Assembly (NCBI RefSeq): GCF_001644035.1 | Contig: NZ_LUUG01000049.1 | Coordinates: 124,001-188,000, forward strand | Length of the DNA stretch: 64,000 bases | Direction of reading: 5' to 3' | Source of the DNA: Methylomonas methanica | GTDB lineage: Bacteria; Pseudomonadota; Gammaproteobacteria; Methylococcales; Methylomonadaceae | In this document: piece by piece, positions 36,343 through 43,968 of the stretch | How the letters are laid out: every line of letters starts with the position of its first letter | Position numbering within the stretch: the first letter of the stretch is position 1 | The notes under the pieces: model-generated | Seen by the model: the letters and a program-made list of their open reading frames with translations, nothing else | Databases searched by the model: none | What the model was told of the DNA's origin: nothing | Position numbers and translations under genes: made by a program

Positions 36343-37086
36343 TCAGACAACTTTGGATTTGGCATATAGCGCCGCGCCGACAATACCCGCCTGGTTTAAA
36401 AACGCCGCCGGCTTAACCGGGGTTTTTATGGCTATTTGCTCTTTAAATTTATCGAATTTTTTACTCGCACCGCCGCCCAAAATGATCAGATCGGGCCAGA
36501 ACAGTTTTTCCATCGTATTCAAATAGATATTGAAGCGATTACCCCAAGATTTCCAACCCAAATCTTGCAGCTTTCGGGCGGCGTCGGATGCGAAGCGCTC
36601 GGCCTCCAGACCATTTTCCAGATACACATGCCCTAGTTCTGTATTGGGTAGCAAGTTGCCGTCGGTAAACAGCGCGGTTCCCAAACCGGTGCCGATGGTA
36701 ATTAACAAGACCACGCCGGCTTGACCGGCGCCCTCGCCAAAATGCATTTCCGCGATACCGGCGGCATCGGCATCGTTTAGGTTGTGGCACTCGCAGTTGG
36801 TGGCTTCGGAAAACAATTTATCGATATTGGTGCCGATAAAAGCCTTGGATATATTCGCCGCTGTGCGCACCACGCCCTGTTGAATCGCCGCTGGAAAACC
36901 GCAACCGACGGGTCCAGTCCAGCCCAAATGCAAGACTAATTGCGCCAGAACCGCTGCTACCGCCTCCGGTGTTGCAGGCTGCGGCGTATCGATTCTATGC
37001 CGTTCCGAAACCAGTTCGCCCGTCAAGGTATCGACAATCGCACCTTTAATACCTGAACCGCCAATATCCACACCAAGAATTTGCAT
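36343..37086 (-). CDS. ppgK: Polyphosphate glucokinase (ROK family)
   Basis: This 247-residue sugar kinase has the ROK N-terminal phosphate-binding motif [33 protein letters not shown] and [11 protein letters not shown]. Length and motifs match PpgK, which phosphorylates glucose with polyphosphate or ATP to feed glycolysis. ATG 37086 ([10 protein letters not shown]) is used, as the longer frame adds an unrelated leader. In a methanotroph it probably salvages glucose from glycogen or sucrose turnover. Confidence 0.92.
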   Translation of the reverse strand: MQILGVDIGGSGIKGAIVDTLTGELVSERHRIDTPQPATPEAVAAVLAQLVLHLGWTGPVGCGFPAAIQQGVVRTAANISKAFIGTNIDKLFSEATNCECHNLNDADAAGIAEMHFGEGAGQAGVVLLITIGTGLGTALFTDGNLLPNTELGHVYLENGLEAERFASDAARKLQDLGWKSWGNRFNIYLNTMEKLFWPDLIILGGGASKKFDKFKEQIAIKTPVKPAAFLNQAGIVGAALYAKSKVV

Positions 37087-37455
37087 AACATGTCCTGAAA
37101 GTTTGCCACGGAGACTGAACATTCTAGGCGAAGAGCGACTAAGGGCTCAGAAAAAATTTCCGGCAAAGTGATCGACAAACGGTTATTGCGGCTATCGATT
37201 TTCGGTGCTGACAACTTGATCAATCAAGTAACCGTGGTCAATTTTTAGCCAATTTGACAGCGCCTCCGTAAATACAGCGACTTGCACTTACTTTTATCAG
37301 CATACCAACAAGCTTATCCACAGTTTTTGTGGAAAACCGCGTTCATCCACAACGTCACTAACATGCGAAAACTGTTGCCAACGCAAATGTAGGCTTCTGT
37401 GCCCGGATTTCTGTTATAAATGGCGCACAACAATAAAGATAACCAGGAGTACAAA
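37087..37455. other. Intergenic region with DnaA-box cluster
   Basis: No gene is visible in 369 bp between ppgK and the 24-residue ORF, which diverge from here. It contains the three DnaA-box-like sites listed separately at 37314-37351. TATAAA at 37415-37420 may be a -10 for the 24-residue ORF. Confidence 0.45.
37314..37351. promoter_or_regulatory. Cluster of three DnaA-box-like sites
   Basis: TTATCCACA (37314-37322) is a perfect strong DnaA box. TGTGGAAAA (37328-37336) is an inverted TTTTCCACA, and TCATCCACA (37343-37351) differs from the strong box at one base. No dnaA, dnaN or other origin gene is adjacent, so a titration or reactivation site is more likely than oriC. Confidence 0.5.
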
Positions 37456-37530
37456 ATGATTACAGTGACAATTTACCTTCTAACCATGGCTTTTGCCGGC
37501 TACGCCATTTACCGCGTGCGGTGCAAATAG
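37456..37530 (+). CDS. 24-residue single-span membrane peptide
   Basis: ATG 37456 is preceded by AGGAG with a seven-base gap, and the frame ends at TAG 37528-37530. The peptide is one hydrophobic helix (TVTIYLLTMAFAGYAIYR) with a short basic end (RVRCK), as in KdpF/CydX-type subunits, but no transporter or oxidase gene is adjacent. The short length makes chance possible. The ribosome binding site and composition favour a real gene. Confidence 0.5.
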   Translation: MITVTIYLLTMAFAGYAIYRVRCK

Positions 37531-37545
37531 ACTTTCGATGTAAAT

Positions 37546-37580
37546 AAAAAAAGCCTCTACCGAATACAACGATAGAGGCT
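37546..37580 (-). terminator. Rho-independent terminator for the 53-residue gene
   Basis: AGCCTCTA (37552-37559) pairs with TAGAGGCT (37573-37580), with two more CG pairs inside. On the minus strand the stem runs into seven Ts (complement of 37546-37552). It lies downstream of the small gene at 37638-37799. Confidence 0.75.
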
Positions 37581-37637
37581 ATAGAGTGTGCAGCGCCGGA
37601 GTCACTGCTTAACAACGAGGGAGGTCACACATAAAAC

Positions 37638-37799
37638 TTAAAGCACTAGCGGGTCCAACAAAATCGAAGTACTACAAATGGACGCAGCACCGAACAAAAG
37701 CGTAGATATCAAAAACTCACCCACCGAAAAGTTCAAAATACCGGTAGCAAACTGAATACCGGCACTACTGTCTTTCCTAAAACTACCTGGAGCGTTCAT
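37638..37799 (-). CDS. 53-residue hydrophobic small protein
   Basis: ATG 37799 follows AAGGCGG, and the frame ends with TAA at 37638-37640. The first 20 residues are polar (MNAPGSFRKDSSAGIQFATG) and the rest is hydrophobic (FSVGEFLISTLLFGAASICS), so it may insert in the membrane or be a small secreted peptide; residues AFG/GAAS-like are not a clear cleavage site. I do not recognise it. A sigma-70 promoter (37844-37871) and a terminator (37546-37580) complete the unit, which raises confidence for such a short frame. Confidence 0.65.
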   Translation of the reverse strand: MNAPGSFRKDSSAGIQFATGILNFSVGEFLISTLLFGAASICSTSILLDPLVL

Positions 37800-37843
37800 C
37801 TGTTCCGCCTTGACCGTTTGCAGTCGATTTAAAGGACGACTTC

Positions 37844-37871
37844 ACTATAATCCCCTGTCGAAAATTTACAA
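37844..37871 (-). promoter_or_regulatory. Sigma-70 promoter of the 53-residue gene
   Basis: On the minus strand TTGTAA (37866-37871), a 16-bp spacer and TATAGT (37844-37849) form a good promoter about 45 bp before the ATG at 37799. Confidence 0.6.
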
Positions 37872-38319
37872 TTAGCCATTTACGTTATTCATAATTCCTT
37901 TATGGTAAACAATAAAACAGGAACTATTGCCGGGATAGCCTGTTCATAACTCTTTAAACGAAAACGCCAATTCGCCATTGCCGCTTCGAAAGCGAGAATG
38001 TGACGAGATCACACTACCGTTTTTTAGCATTCGCCCCCTTGCTTACGCCGCATCTGCTGGTACATTGCAAAGTGCTAAGTTTGTTGATTACTGACACACG
38101 TTCCGTCCTCAGAGGGGTGCTCCATAGCCCACAATCCCCTTCGATGCGAGTATCTCGCCATCTGCGAGGCCCGCGCATCGCGAGGGGACTTTTTTTGCAA
38201 GAAAGCGATACAAGAACTGTGAACTTAGAACACAAACTAATACAGACTTGCATGACTATGAATCAAGGTGCCAGTCGCAGCATTTCAAGCACGCTAGCGC
38301 CATTTCCCAGAATAGTTCG
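37872..38319. other. Intergenic region with a structured RNA candidate
   Basis: I accept no protein gene here. The stretch 38113-38196 forms a strong terminator-like structure, described separately. A 107-residue frame at 38000-38323 reads through this structure and looks accidental. Confidence 0.5.
38113..38196 (+). ncRNA. Possible small RNA 3' end / strong terminator
   Basis: CCCCT (38136-38140) and CGATGCG (38142-38148) pair with CGCATCG (38174-38180) and AGGGG (38183-38187). CTCGC (38154-38158) pairs with GCGAG (38164-38168) inside, and ACTTTTTTT follows. An earlier AGGGG (38113-38117) can compete for CCCCT. No plus-strand gene ends nearby, so the structure may end an unannotated RNA. 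The 5' end is unknown. Confidence 0.45.
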
Positions 38320-38736
38320 ATGAACAGCAAACACGAATTCACTCTGCTTTACGATGGCCGCTGCCCCATTTGCCGGAAGGAAGTGGCGTGGTTGCGCTCG
38401 CGAAACCAGCAAAACAAACTGGGTTTGCAAGATATTCATGCCGAGGATTTCAACCCGGCTCACTATGACAAATCGCTGGACGAATTGATGGCGGAAATCC
38501 ATGGCGTATGCGCTGATGGCCGGCTGATCAAGGGGATGCCGGTATTTTACGCTGCATACAGCGCTGTCGGATTAGGATGGCTGATGGCTCCTACCCGCTG
38601 GCCGCTGCTAAGACCGCTATTCGATAGCCTCTATGCCTGGTTTGCCCGGCACCGTTTGGGGCTCGGCGCCTTGTTCGGCGCCAAAGCCTGTCAAGATGCA
38701 CGTTGCAGCATTCGCTCCGAACATGGAAAAACATGA
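38320..38736 (+). CDS. DCC-family thiol-disulfide oxidoreductase-like protein (DUF393)
   Basis: This 138-residue protein belongs to the DUF393/DCC family. The name comes from the start YDGRCPICRKEVAWL, where Asp-Gly and CxxC mark a predicted thioredoxin-like redox site. The centre (IHAEDFNPAHYDKSLDELMAEIHGVCADG) and the C-terminal part with hydrophobic helices fit. ATG 38320 (MNSKHEFTLLYDG) is preferred. The stop overlaps the next start (ATGA), so it is co-translated with the SOUL-family lipoprotein. The biological target is unknown. Confidence 0.88.
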   Translation: MNSKHEFTLLYDGRCPICRKEVAWLRSRNQQNKLGLQDIHAEDFNPAHYDKSLDELMAEIHGVCADGRLIKGMPVFYAAYSAVGLGWLMAPTRWPLLRPLFDSLYAWFARHRLGLGALFGAKACQDARCSIRSEHGKT

Positions 38737-39350
38737 AAAACCCTTTTGCAGCGTTGCTCAGCGTAATTTTAACTGGATGCACGGTAATGGGCATTAGAAG
38801 CAGCGCCGAACCGCAATATCAGTTGCTCTCCGAACAGGGAGACCTGCAAATCAGGCAGTATCCGCCCTTGTTGATCGCCGAAACCGTCATCGACGAGGAT
38901 TACGCGCAAGCCGGCAATATCGGTTTCAACCGCTTAGCGGGCTATATTTTTGGTGGCAATCAGCAAAAGCAGCGGATGGCTATGACCGCCCCAGTATTTC
39001 GCGAAAATGCCGGCGAACAAATTGCGATGACCGCGCCTGTGTTGCAGCAGGCAGTCGATAACAAATGGACGATGGCTTTCGTGATGCCGGCAGGCTACAG
39101 TCTCGAAACATTACCGACTCCAATCGACCCCCAAGTGACCATCAAAGCCTTATCCGCGAAAAAAGTCGCGGTGCTGCGCTATTCCGGCAGTCTGAACCTG
39201 GAAAAAATTAACGAAAAAAGCCAGCTATTGATGGCCTGGCTCGAACAACAACAGCTCACACCCCTATCTGCCCCGCGTTCGGCGGCATACGATCCGCCTT
39301 GGACTTTACCAGCCTTGCGCCGCAACGAAATACATATCGACATCGAATAA
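38733..39350 (+). CDS. SOUL-family heme-binding lipoprotein
   Basis: The 205-residue product starts with a lipoprotein signal (ALLSVILTGCTVMG, lipobox LTGC). The SOUL/HEBP domain follows with EPQYQLLSEQGDLQIRQYPPLLIAETV, then repeats of MAMTAPVF and IAMTAPVL that are typical of bacterial members, and PAGYSLETLPTPIDPQV. Eukaryotic SOUL proteins bind heme or porphyrin. Here it is probably anchored in the outer or inner membrane facing the periplasm. The next gene encodes a CbiX-like chelatase, which fits a tetrapyrrole theme. Confidence 0.9.
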   Translation: MKNPFAALLSVILTGCTVMGIRSSAEPQYQLLSEQGDLQIRQYPPLLIAETVIDEDYAQAGNIGFNRLAGYIFGGNQQKQRMAMTAPVFRENAGEQIAMTAPVLQQAVDNKWTMAFVMPAGYSLETLPTPIDPQVTIKALSAKKVAVLRYSGSLNLEKINEKSQLLMAWLEQQQLTPLSAPRSAAYDPPWTLPALRRNEIHIDIE

Positions 39351-39359
39351 GGCACGCCG

Positions 39360-39725
39360 GTGACACATTTGTTAGTGGTGGCGCACGGCAGCCGTCGGGA
39401 GCATTCCAACCTTGAGATTCGCGAGCTGATAGAAAAACTGCGGCTGATGACTACTCGCTTCGCGGCAATAGACTGTGCTTTTCTGGAGATCGCCGAACCG
39501 ACTATCGAGCAAGGCTTACGCCAACAAATAGCCCAGGGCGCGCGGCAGATAATCGTGATGCCTTATTTCCTGTCAGCGGGACGCCACGTCAGCATCGATA
39601 TTCCCGAACAAGTACAAAGGATTCGCGACACACATCCGCAAATCGACATACGTATTGCCAACCATTTAGGCGCCGCGGAAAAAATCGGCGGCATAGTACT
39701 CGATCTGGCCAGTTTGGCTATTTGA
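39360..39725 (+). CDS. CbiX/SirB-like sirohydrochlorin chelatase
   Basis: This 121-residue protein is a short, single-domain member of the class II chelatase group. The active-site region is HLLVVAHGSRREHSNLEI, and the second conserved stretch is IIVMPYFLSAGRHVSIDIPEQ. Such CbiXS-type proteins insert Co2+ or Fe2+ into sirohydrochlorin for cobalamin or siroheme. The start is GTG at 39360. It follows the SOUL lipoprotein by 9 bp, so both may belong to one tetrapyrrole-related operon. Confidence 0.88.
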   Translation: MTHLLVVAHGSRREHSNLEIRELIEKLRLMTTRFAAIDCAFLEIAEPTIEQGLRQQIAQGARQIIVMPYFLSAGRHVSIDIPEQVQRIRDTHPQIDIRIANHLGAAEKIGGIVLDLASLAI

Positions 39726-39933
39726 ACACGGCTTTTGCGCATCAATTTCACTGCCGCGAGCAGCCGTTCAATCAGGCTAGCGCCGGTTTCCTAACCTTAA
39801 ACCAATAACCGTGATAGACTGCCCGCTGAAAGTTCATCTTCAATATGTAATTCCATTAGTCCCCGGGCGGACATCGCGACAGCAGTACTGCCGAACACAG
39901 ATTTCTCCCCTTATTTTCCCCATTGAGACCTTA

Positions 39934-41073
39934 ATGCCATTTTCCAATCTCGGTTTATCCGAGGCTTTAATAAAAGCTATTGCCGATTCCGGCTACACCA
40001 CCCCTACCCCCATTCAAAGTAAAGCCATACCCGCCGTATTAACCGGCCGCGATTTACTCGCCGCCGCGCAAACCGGCACCGGCAAAACCGCCGGCTTTAC
40101 TTTACCGATCCTACACCGCTTGGCGCAAACCGACCATGGCCGCAATCGGCCCGTGCGCGCACTGATCCTGACGCCTACCCGCGAACTGGCCGCGCAAGTT
40201 GCCGAATCCGTTGCCAAATACGGCGCGCATCAGCAACCACGCTTAAAATCCGAAGTCGTATTCGGCGGCGTAAAAATCAATCCGCAAATGATGCGTTTGC
40301 GCGGCGGCGTGGACATTCTGACCGCAACGCCGGGGCGTCTGCTGGATTTGGTCAGTCAAAACGCAGTAAAACTGGATAAAGTAGAAATGTTGGTGCTGGA
40401 CGAAGCTGACCGCATGTTGGACATGGGCTTTATCAAAGACATTCGCAAAATCCTGGCCATGCTGCCGAAAAAGCGCCAAAACCTGTTGTTTTCGGCGACT
40501 TTTTCCGCCGATATTCGCAAGTTAACCGGCGATTTGCTAGTTAATCCGGTCAAAATTGAAGTGGCCGTCGAAAATGCCGCCGCCGACCTGATTGATCAAC
40601 GGGTTTATACGGTCAGCAAAACCGCTAAAACCGCCTTGTTGACCCACTTGGTGAAAACCAAAGACTGGCAACAAGTACTGGTGTTTACCAGTACCAAGCA
40701 CGGCGCGAACAAACTCACCGAAAAACTGAACATCGCCAATATCAAGGCTGCCGCGATTCACGGCAACAAAAGCCAGGGCGCTAGAACCAGCGCATTGGCC
40801 GGCTTCAAAGCCGGTGAGATTCGCGTGTTGGTAGCCACTGACGTGGCAGCTCGGGGCATCGATATTGCCCAATTGCCGCATGTGGTTAATTTCGAATTGC
40901 CACGCTCGTCCGCCGATTATGTACACCGCATCGGTAGAACCGGTCGGGCCGGGCAAAACGGTCAGGCGGTTTCGCTGGTATCGCAAGACGAATATCAAGC
41001 CTTGCGCTTAGTTGAAAAACTAATCGGCCTGCAAATACCCCGCGAGCAAGTAGACGGCTTCGCGGCCGCTTAA
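39934..41073 (+). CDS. rhlE: DEAD-box ATP-dependent RNA helicase RhlE-like
   Basis: This 379-residue helicase has the full motif set: [10 protein letters not shown] (Q motif), AQTGTGKT (I), PTRELAAQV (Ia), [18 protein letters not shown] (II), SATF (III), [11 protein letters not shown] (V) and [10 protein letters not shown] (VI). It unwinds RNA in ribosome assembly or turnover. The basic C-terminal tail found in many RhlE proteins is absent, and the protein ends soon after motif VI. ATG 39934 is chosen because the family begins with [12 protein letters not shown]. Confidence 0.94.
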   Translation: MPFSNLGLSEALIKAIADSGYTTPTPIQSKAIPAVLTGRDLLAAAQTGTGKTAGFTLPILHRLAQTDHGRNRPVRALILTPTRELAAQVAESVAKYGAHQQPRLKSEVVFGGVKINPQMMRLRGGVDILTATPGRLLDLVSQNAVKLDKVEMLVLDEADRMLDMGFIKDIRKILAMLPKKRQNLLFSATFSADIRKLTGDLLVNPVKIEVAVENAAADLIDQRVYTVSKTAKTALLTHLVKTKDWQQVLVFTSTKHGANKLTEKLNIANIKAAAIHGNKSQGARTSALAGFKAGEIRVLVATDVAARGIDIAQLPHVVNFELPRSSADYVHRIGRTGRAGQNGQAVSLVSQDEYQALRLVEKLIGLQIPREQVDGFAAA

Positions 41074-41128
41074 GTTACGTCAATCCACGCTCACCGAACA
41101 GTTACATTGGTGAACGAAACCTAGGACA

Positions 41129-41174
41129 CCTCGCCGTTCCGTCAGTCACTTTATCGACTAACGGAACGGCGAGG
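41129..41174. repeat. Perfect 14-bp hairpin behind rhlE
   Basis: CCTCGCCGTTCCGT (41129-41142) is the exact complement of ACGGAACGGCGAGG (41161-41174) with an 18-base loop. It may end the rhlE transcript, although no T run follows. Confidence 0.6.
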
Positions 41175-41283
41175 CACAGTTGGACTGTATTTCATCGCAG
41201 TAAAATCTTACGCGCTCTTGCTTGTCGGCTTTTCGCTGGTAGATTCTTCCTCGCAGTGTATTAGTTTCAATATTTCCTAGTTA

Positions 41284-41343
41284 ATGCTCCCGCAGACTCG
41301 ATTAAAGCAATAGAGCGCATCGTTGCTGAGTCGGCGGGAGCAT
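41284..41343. promoter_or_regulatory. Long hairpin before the 36-residue ORF
   Basis: ATGCTCCCGCAGACTC (41284-41299) pairs with GAGTCGGCGGGAGCAT (41328-41343) at 15 of 16 positions around a 28-base loop. CTTTTAT follows, and the ribosome binding site of the small ORF lies 28 bases further on. It could be a terminator or a leader that controls translation. Confidence 0.5.
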
Positions 41344-41379
41344 CTTTTATCCCTAATCAATGCACCACAGAGGTTTATT

Positions 41380-41490
41380 ATGCCATTCGCTCACCAACCA
41401 CCACCGCCTCGTCCAGGCTGGAACTATCAAAGCTATTTTTTAACTCAGTTGAATAAACAAAAGCAGACCAAGGAAACTACACCTGCTTAA
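41380..41490 (+). CDS. 36-residue proline-rich small protein
   Basis: ATG 41380 follows AGAGG by six bases, and TAA is at 41488-41490. The peptide begins with FAHQPPPPRPGWNY and ends basic and polar (NKQKQTKETTPA), without a membrane segment. I recognise no family. A long hairpin (41284-41343) precedes it. Confidence rests on the ribosome binding site and the upstream structure only. Confidence 0.45.
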   Translation: MPFAHQPPPPRPGWNYQSYFLTQLNKQKQTKETTPA

Positions 41491-41505
41491 TGGTTGTTTA
41501 AAATT

Positions 41506-42279
41506 TTACCGCGTACGGGTCACAGCCATTTGACCGCTCGAAAACTTGCCGCGAAAACTTAAGGCAAAATTTGCAACGCTATTGCCGCCAAGCAAGTCGC
41601 CGATGACGCTATCTCTGGCTGTAAAGAAAGAGACTGTTGAACCAAAGTCAAAATATATCTGCCCTATGCTGGTCGCCATTTTGACTTCGCCTTTTTTGGA
41701 ATAAGACCACCAATTTGCCAGAAACTCGCTGGCAATGGTCGGCTCGGTTACGGCCCCATGTAAAAACCATGTAATAGTGCCGGGACCGTCGGGAGAAACC
41801 GCGGCGTAAAACTCGTTTGTTGCGCTTGTCGGCGTCACTTCATAGGTCAAATTGCCATCCCATTGTGCAGGTACGCCTTGTTTGCGTAAACCGTTGACCA
41901 AAGCAGGCACATTGCTGGCATAGGTGAGGGTGTAATTATTGATTGCAGTATTGGGATCGGTTCCGGTACCGTCCGGCGAATACAGCATGATGCCAAGGTG
42001 GGCCACCGTGCCGGCTTGGGCTGGGCGATTATTCACCGCCACACCTTGGCAATGGGCAATGCGCACCACCAATTTTGCCCCGGCGTCATCCACGACCAAT
42101 TGATATTGGCTAGGCACCAAAGCCCGAGCTTTACTCTCAGGGACCGGTGTAACCCCGACAAACTCGGTGCAATCGGTAAAAGCAACGTTAATCCCCCTAG
42201 CCTCCCGCTCGTCAGCCTGCACTTGCAAAGCTGCTGTTGTCAGCAAAGTAGGAATAATCCAGCCGATAGTGCATTTCAT
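41506..42279 (-). CDS. Hypothetical exported protein, possible ADC-like fold
   Basis: ATG 42279 (MKCTIGWIIPTLLTTAALQVQA) is chosen because GGAGG lies eight bases upstream and a signal peptide then starts the 257-residue protein. The mature part (CTEFVGVTPVPESKARALVPSQYQLVVDDAGAK ... in segments, and AAVSPDGPGTITWFLHG) vaguely recalls the acetoacetate decarboxylase superfamily, as do some exported proteins of unknown role. The catalytic Lys of true decarboxylases cannot be assigned. It is probably periplasmic. Confidence 0.72.
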   Translation of the reverse strand: MKCTIGWIIPTLLTTAALQVQADEREARGINVAFTDCTEFVGVTPVPESKARALVPSQYQLVVDDAGAKLVVRIAHCQGVAVNNRPAQAGTVAHLGIMLYSPDGTGTDPNTAINNYTLTYASNVPALVNGLRKQGVPAQWDGNLTYEVTPTSATNEFYAAVSPDGPGTITWFLHGAVTEPTIASEFLANWWSYSKKGEVKMATSIGQIYFDFGSTVSFFTARDSVIGDLLGGNSVANFALSFRGKFSSGQMAVTRTR

Positions 42280-42402
42280 ACAACCTCCAAAAGGGATTAA
42301 TTGCGACAGTAAAGTCGCTTGCAAACTATTGCATTCACATCAAAAAGTAAAGCTGCCGCCACTGGTTGCGCGCCGGCTTCCAAGGAAAACACTCCATACG
42401 AT

Positions 42403-43593
42403 TTACAGGTATTTGAGCCAGCGCCAATGCGGCTTGCGAGCTTTTAAGGTTTCAAAGCCCTGGCAGATGGGAAACAGCGTTAGCACCATAAACAGCCAAA
42501 TGCTATAAACCACCGGCAAACCATAGCCGTAGTCTTGCGGTAATTCCGGCGACCAAATACCGCCGCCGATTATTGCGGCCACCGGTCCGTCGGTAATGGC
42601 AACCATCAATACTGCCAGACCATGAATCAGGTACAAGTGCAGCAGATAAAAGAACAGCGGGGTCCTGCCGAATACTTGCAAAAAACCGAAGCGTTCCGCC
42701 GCCTTGCCCTCGGCCAGCGCCAAGACCAGCAGCGCCGGTCCCAAGGTCATTAACAGATACAACAAGGACGGCGGATATTTATGACAGTTGATAAAGGATA
42801 ATACGGTAAATACCGGGTCCGGATAGCTTTGCCATGGCTTGGGATCTCCGTAAACGTTACTGAAACGCAAAGCCAAAAACATCCCTAACAGCGTTAGACC
42901 GAAAGTAAAAAGCCGGCGCGGCATGCGCCAGACGTTGTTAGTCAATACTTTTCCAAAACCGAAGCCAACCGCCATCACGCCTATCCACGGAATCAGCGGG
43001 TAGTAGGGATTAAGTAACCAACCGTCGCCGAATGCCACGTCATCACCCGTATGCAGTATTGCCCACCAAGGACCAAAACCACCCAAGTCGGCAGGCTTGA
43101 GTGCATCGAAGGCGTTATGCCCCGCTATCATCGTCGCACCCAGCGCCACACACCAACCCAGCGGTAACTTCACCAGCCCGGCCAGCGCGATCATCGACCA
43201 GGCAATTGCCCATAACACGCCGCCATCAATGTGCCGTAGATCGGCGCGAAAATTCCATGCGTAGGCTTCCACTGTGCACGTCAAAACCAGCAGCAACAGA
43301 CCACGCTCCAGCAAAAACCGGCTCAACGGCGCATCCGCTCCCCGGCGACTCTGCCACAGATAGGCGCTGGTGCCGGCCAAAAACACAAACACCGGAGCGC
43401 AGAAATGCGTGATCCAGCGGGTCAGAAACAAGGCCACTGAAGTCTTATCCAGATTGGTCGGGCTGAAATGACTGTCGCTGAAAAAATCGCGGGTATGATC
43501 CAGTGTCATCAACACCATGACCAGGCCGCGCAAGATGTCGATAGACGCCAAGCGTCTTGAAGATGAATCGCTATCCAAAGTAATTTGCCCCAC
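42403..43593 (-). CDS. DUF1624 / heparan-alpha-glucosaminide acetyltransferase-like membrane protein
   Basis: This 396-residue polytopic protein starts with the typical RLASIDILRGLVMVLMTLDHTRDFF, in which the DxLRG and DHxRD motifs mark the DUF1624/HGSNAT group related to acyltransferase-3. About ten hydrophobic segments follow, including ITHFCAPVFVFLAGTSAYLW and FYLLHLYLIHGLAVLM. Members transfer acyl groups across the inner membrane onto surface sugars. The acceptor here is unknown. It is divergent from rof. Confidence 0.87.
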   Translation of the reverse strand: MGQITLDSDSSSRRLASIDILRGLVMVLMTLDHTRDFFSDSHFSPTNLDKTSVALFLTRWITHFCAPVFVFLAGTSAYLWQSRRGADAPLSRFLLERGLLLLVLTCTVEAYAWNFRADLRHIDGGVLWAIAWSMIALAGLVKLPLGWCVALGATMIAGHNAFDALKPADLGGFGPWWAILHTGDDVAFGDGWLLNPYYPLIPWIGVMAVGFGFGKVLTNNVWRMPRRLFTFGLTLLGMFLALRFSNVYGDPKPWQSYPDPVFTVLSFINCHKYPPSLLYLLMTLGPALLVLALAEGKAAERFGFLQVFGRTPLFFYLLHLYLIHGLAVLMVAITDGPVAAIIGGGIWSPELPQDYGYGLPVVYSIWLFMVLTLFPICQGFETLKARKPHWRWLKYL

Positions 43594-43657
43594 ATGATTG
43601 GCAATCAGAAACGCCGAGGGTAAGATCGATCAGCAAAAAACTCAAGGGGAGATAGCC

Positions 43658-43906
43658 ATGAGCGAATGCCGTATCGCTTGCGATTTGCACGACTATATCG
43701 AAATTGCCTGTCTTTACGGCTATCAGGTTAGATTGACCTTAAAGGACAAAAAAATCGTCGAGGGCCGGGCACTGAATATCGTGACCGAAGAAAAGCGCGA
43801 AATTCTGTTGTTGGACCAAAACCCCAATGGGAAAATCGCGCTGGATCAACTGGCAAAACTGCAAGTACTGACCCCAAACGCGCGCTTTACCGAGGTAATT
43901 TTCTAA
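43658..43906 (+). CDS. rof: Rho-binding antiterminator Rof-like
   Basis: This 82-residue protein follows the Rof/YaeO pattern: CRIACDLHDYIEIACLYGYQVRLTLKDKKIVEGRA in pieces and an acidic-hydrophobic end (ILLLDQ ... ALDQLAKLQVL). Rof binds Rho, blocks its RNA site and reduces Rho-dependent termination. ATG 43658 with AAGGGGAG upstream is clearly better than the longer in-frame start at 43598. It stands upstream of the aldolase gene with 62 bp between. Confidence 0.88.
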   Translation: MSECRIACDLHDYIEIACLYGYQVRLTLKDKKIVEGRALNIVTEEKREILLLDQNPNGKIALDQLAKLQVLTPNARFTEVIF

Positions 43907-43968
43907 AGCCATCTAACAGCACTGGTTATACTGGTCGCCTTTATCAGCAAAATCACAATCCTGGTTCC

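Larger units (their letters stand above)
41074..41379. other. Intergenic region with two long hairpins
   Basis: Two strong inverted repeats fill much of this 306-bp gap between rhlE and the 36-residue ORF; they are listed separately at 41129-41174 and 41284-41343. Nothing else is recognised. Confidence 0.5.

Noticed and set aside
37314-37351. Chromosomal origin of replication
   Set aside because: DnaA-like boxes are present, but there is no dnaA, dnaN, gidA or AT-rich unwinding region next to them.
38000-38323. 107-residue plus-strand frame
   Set aside because: It has no ribosome binding site or family likeness and runs through the strong stem-loop and T run at 38113-38196, so it is probably accidental.
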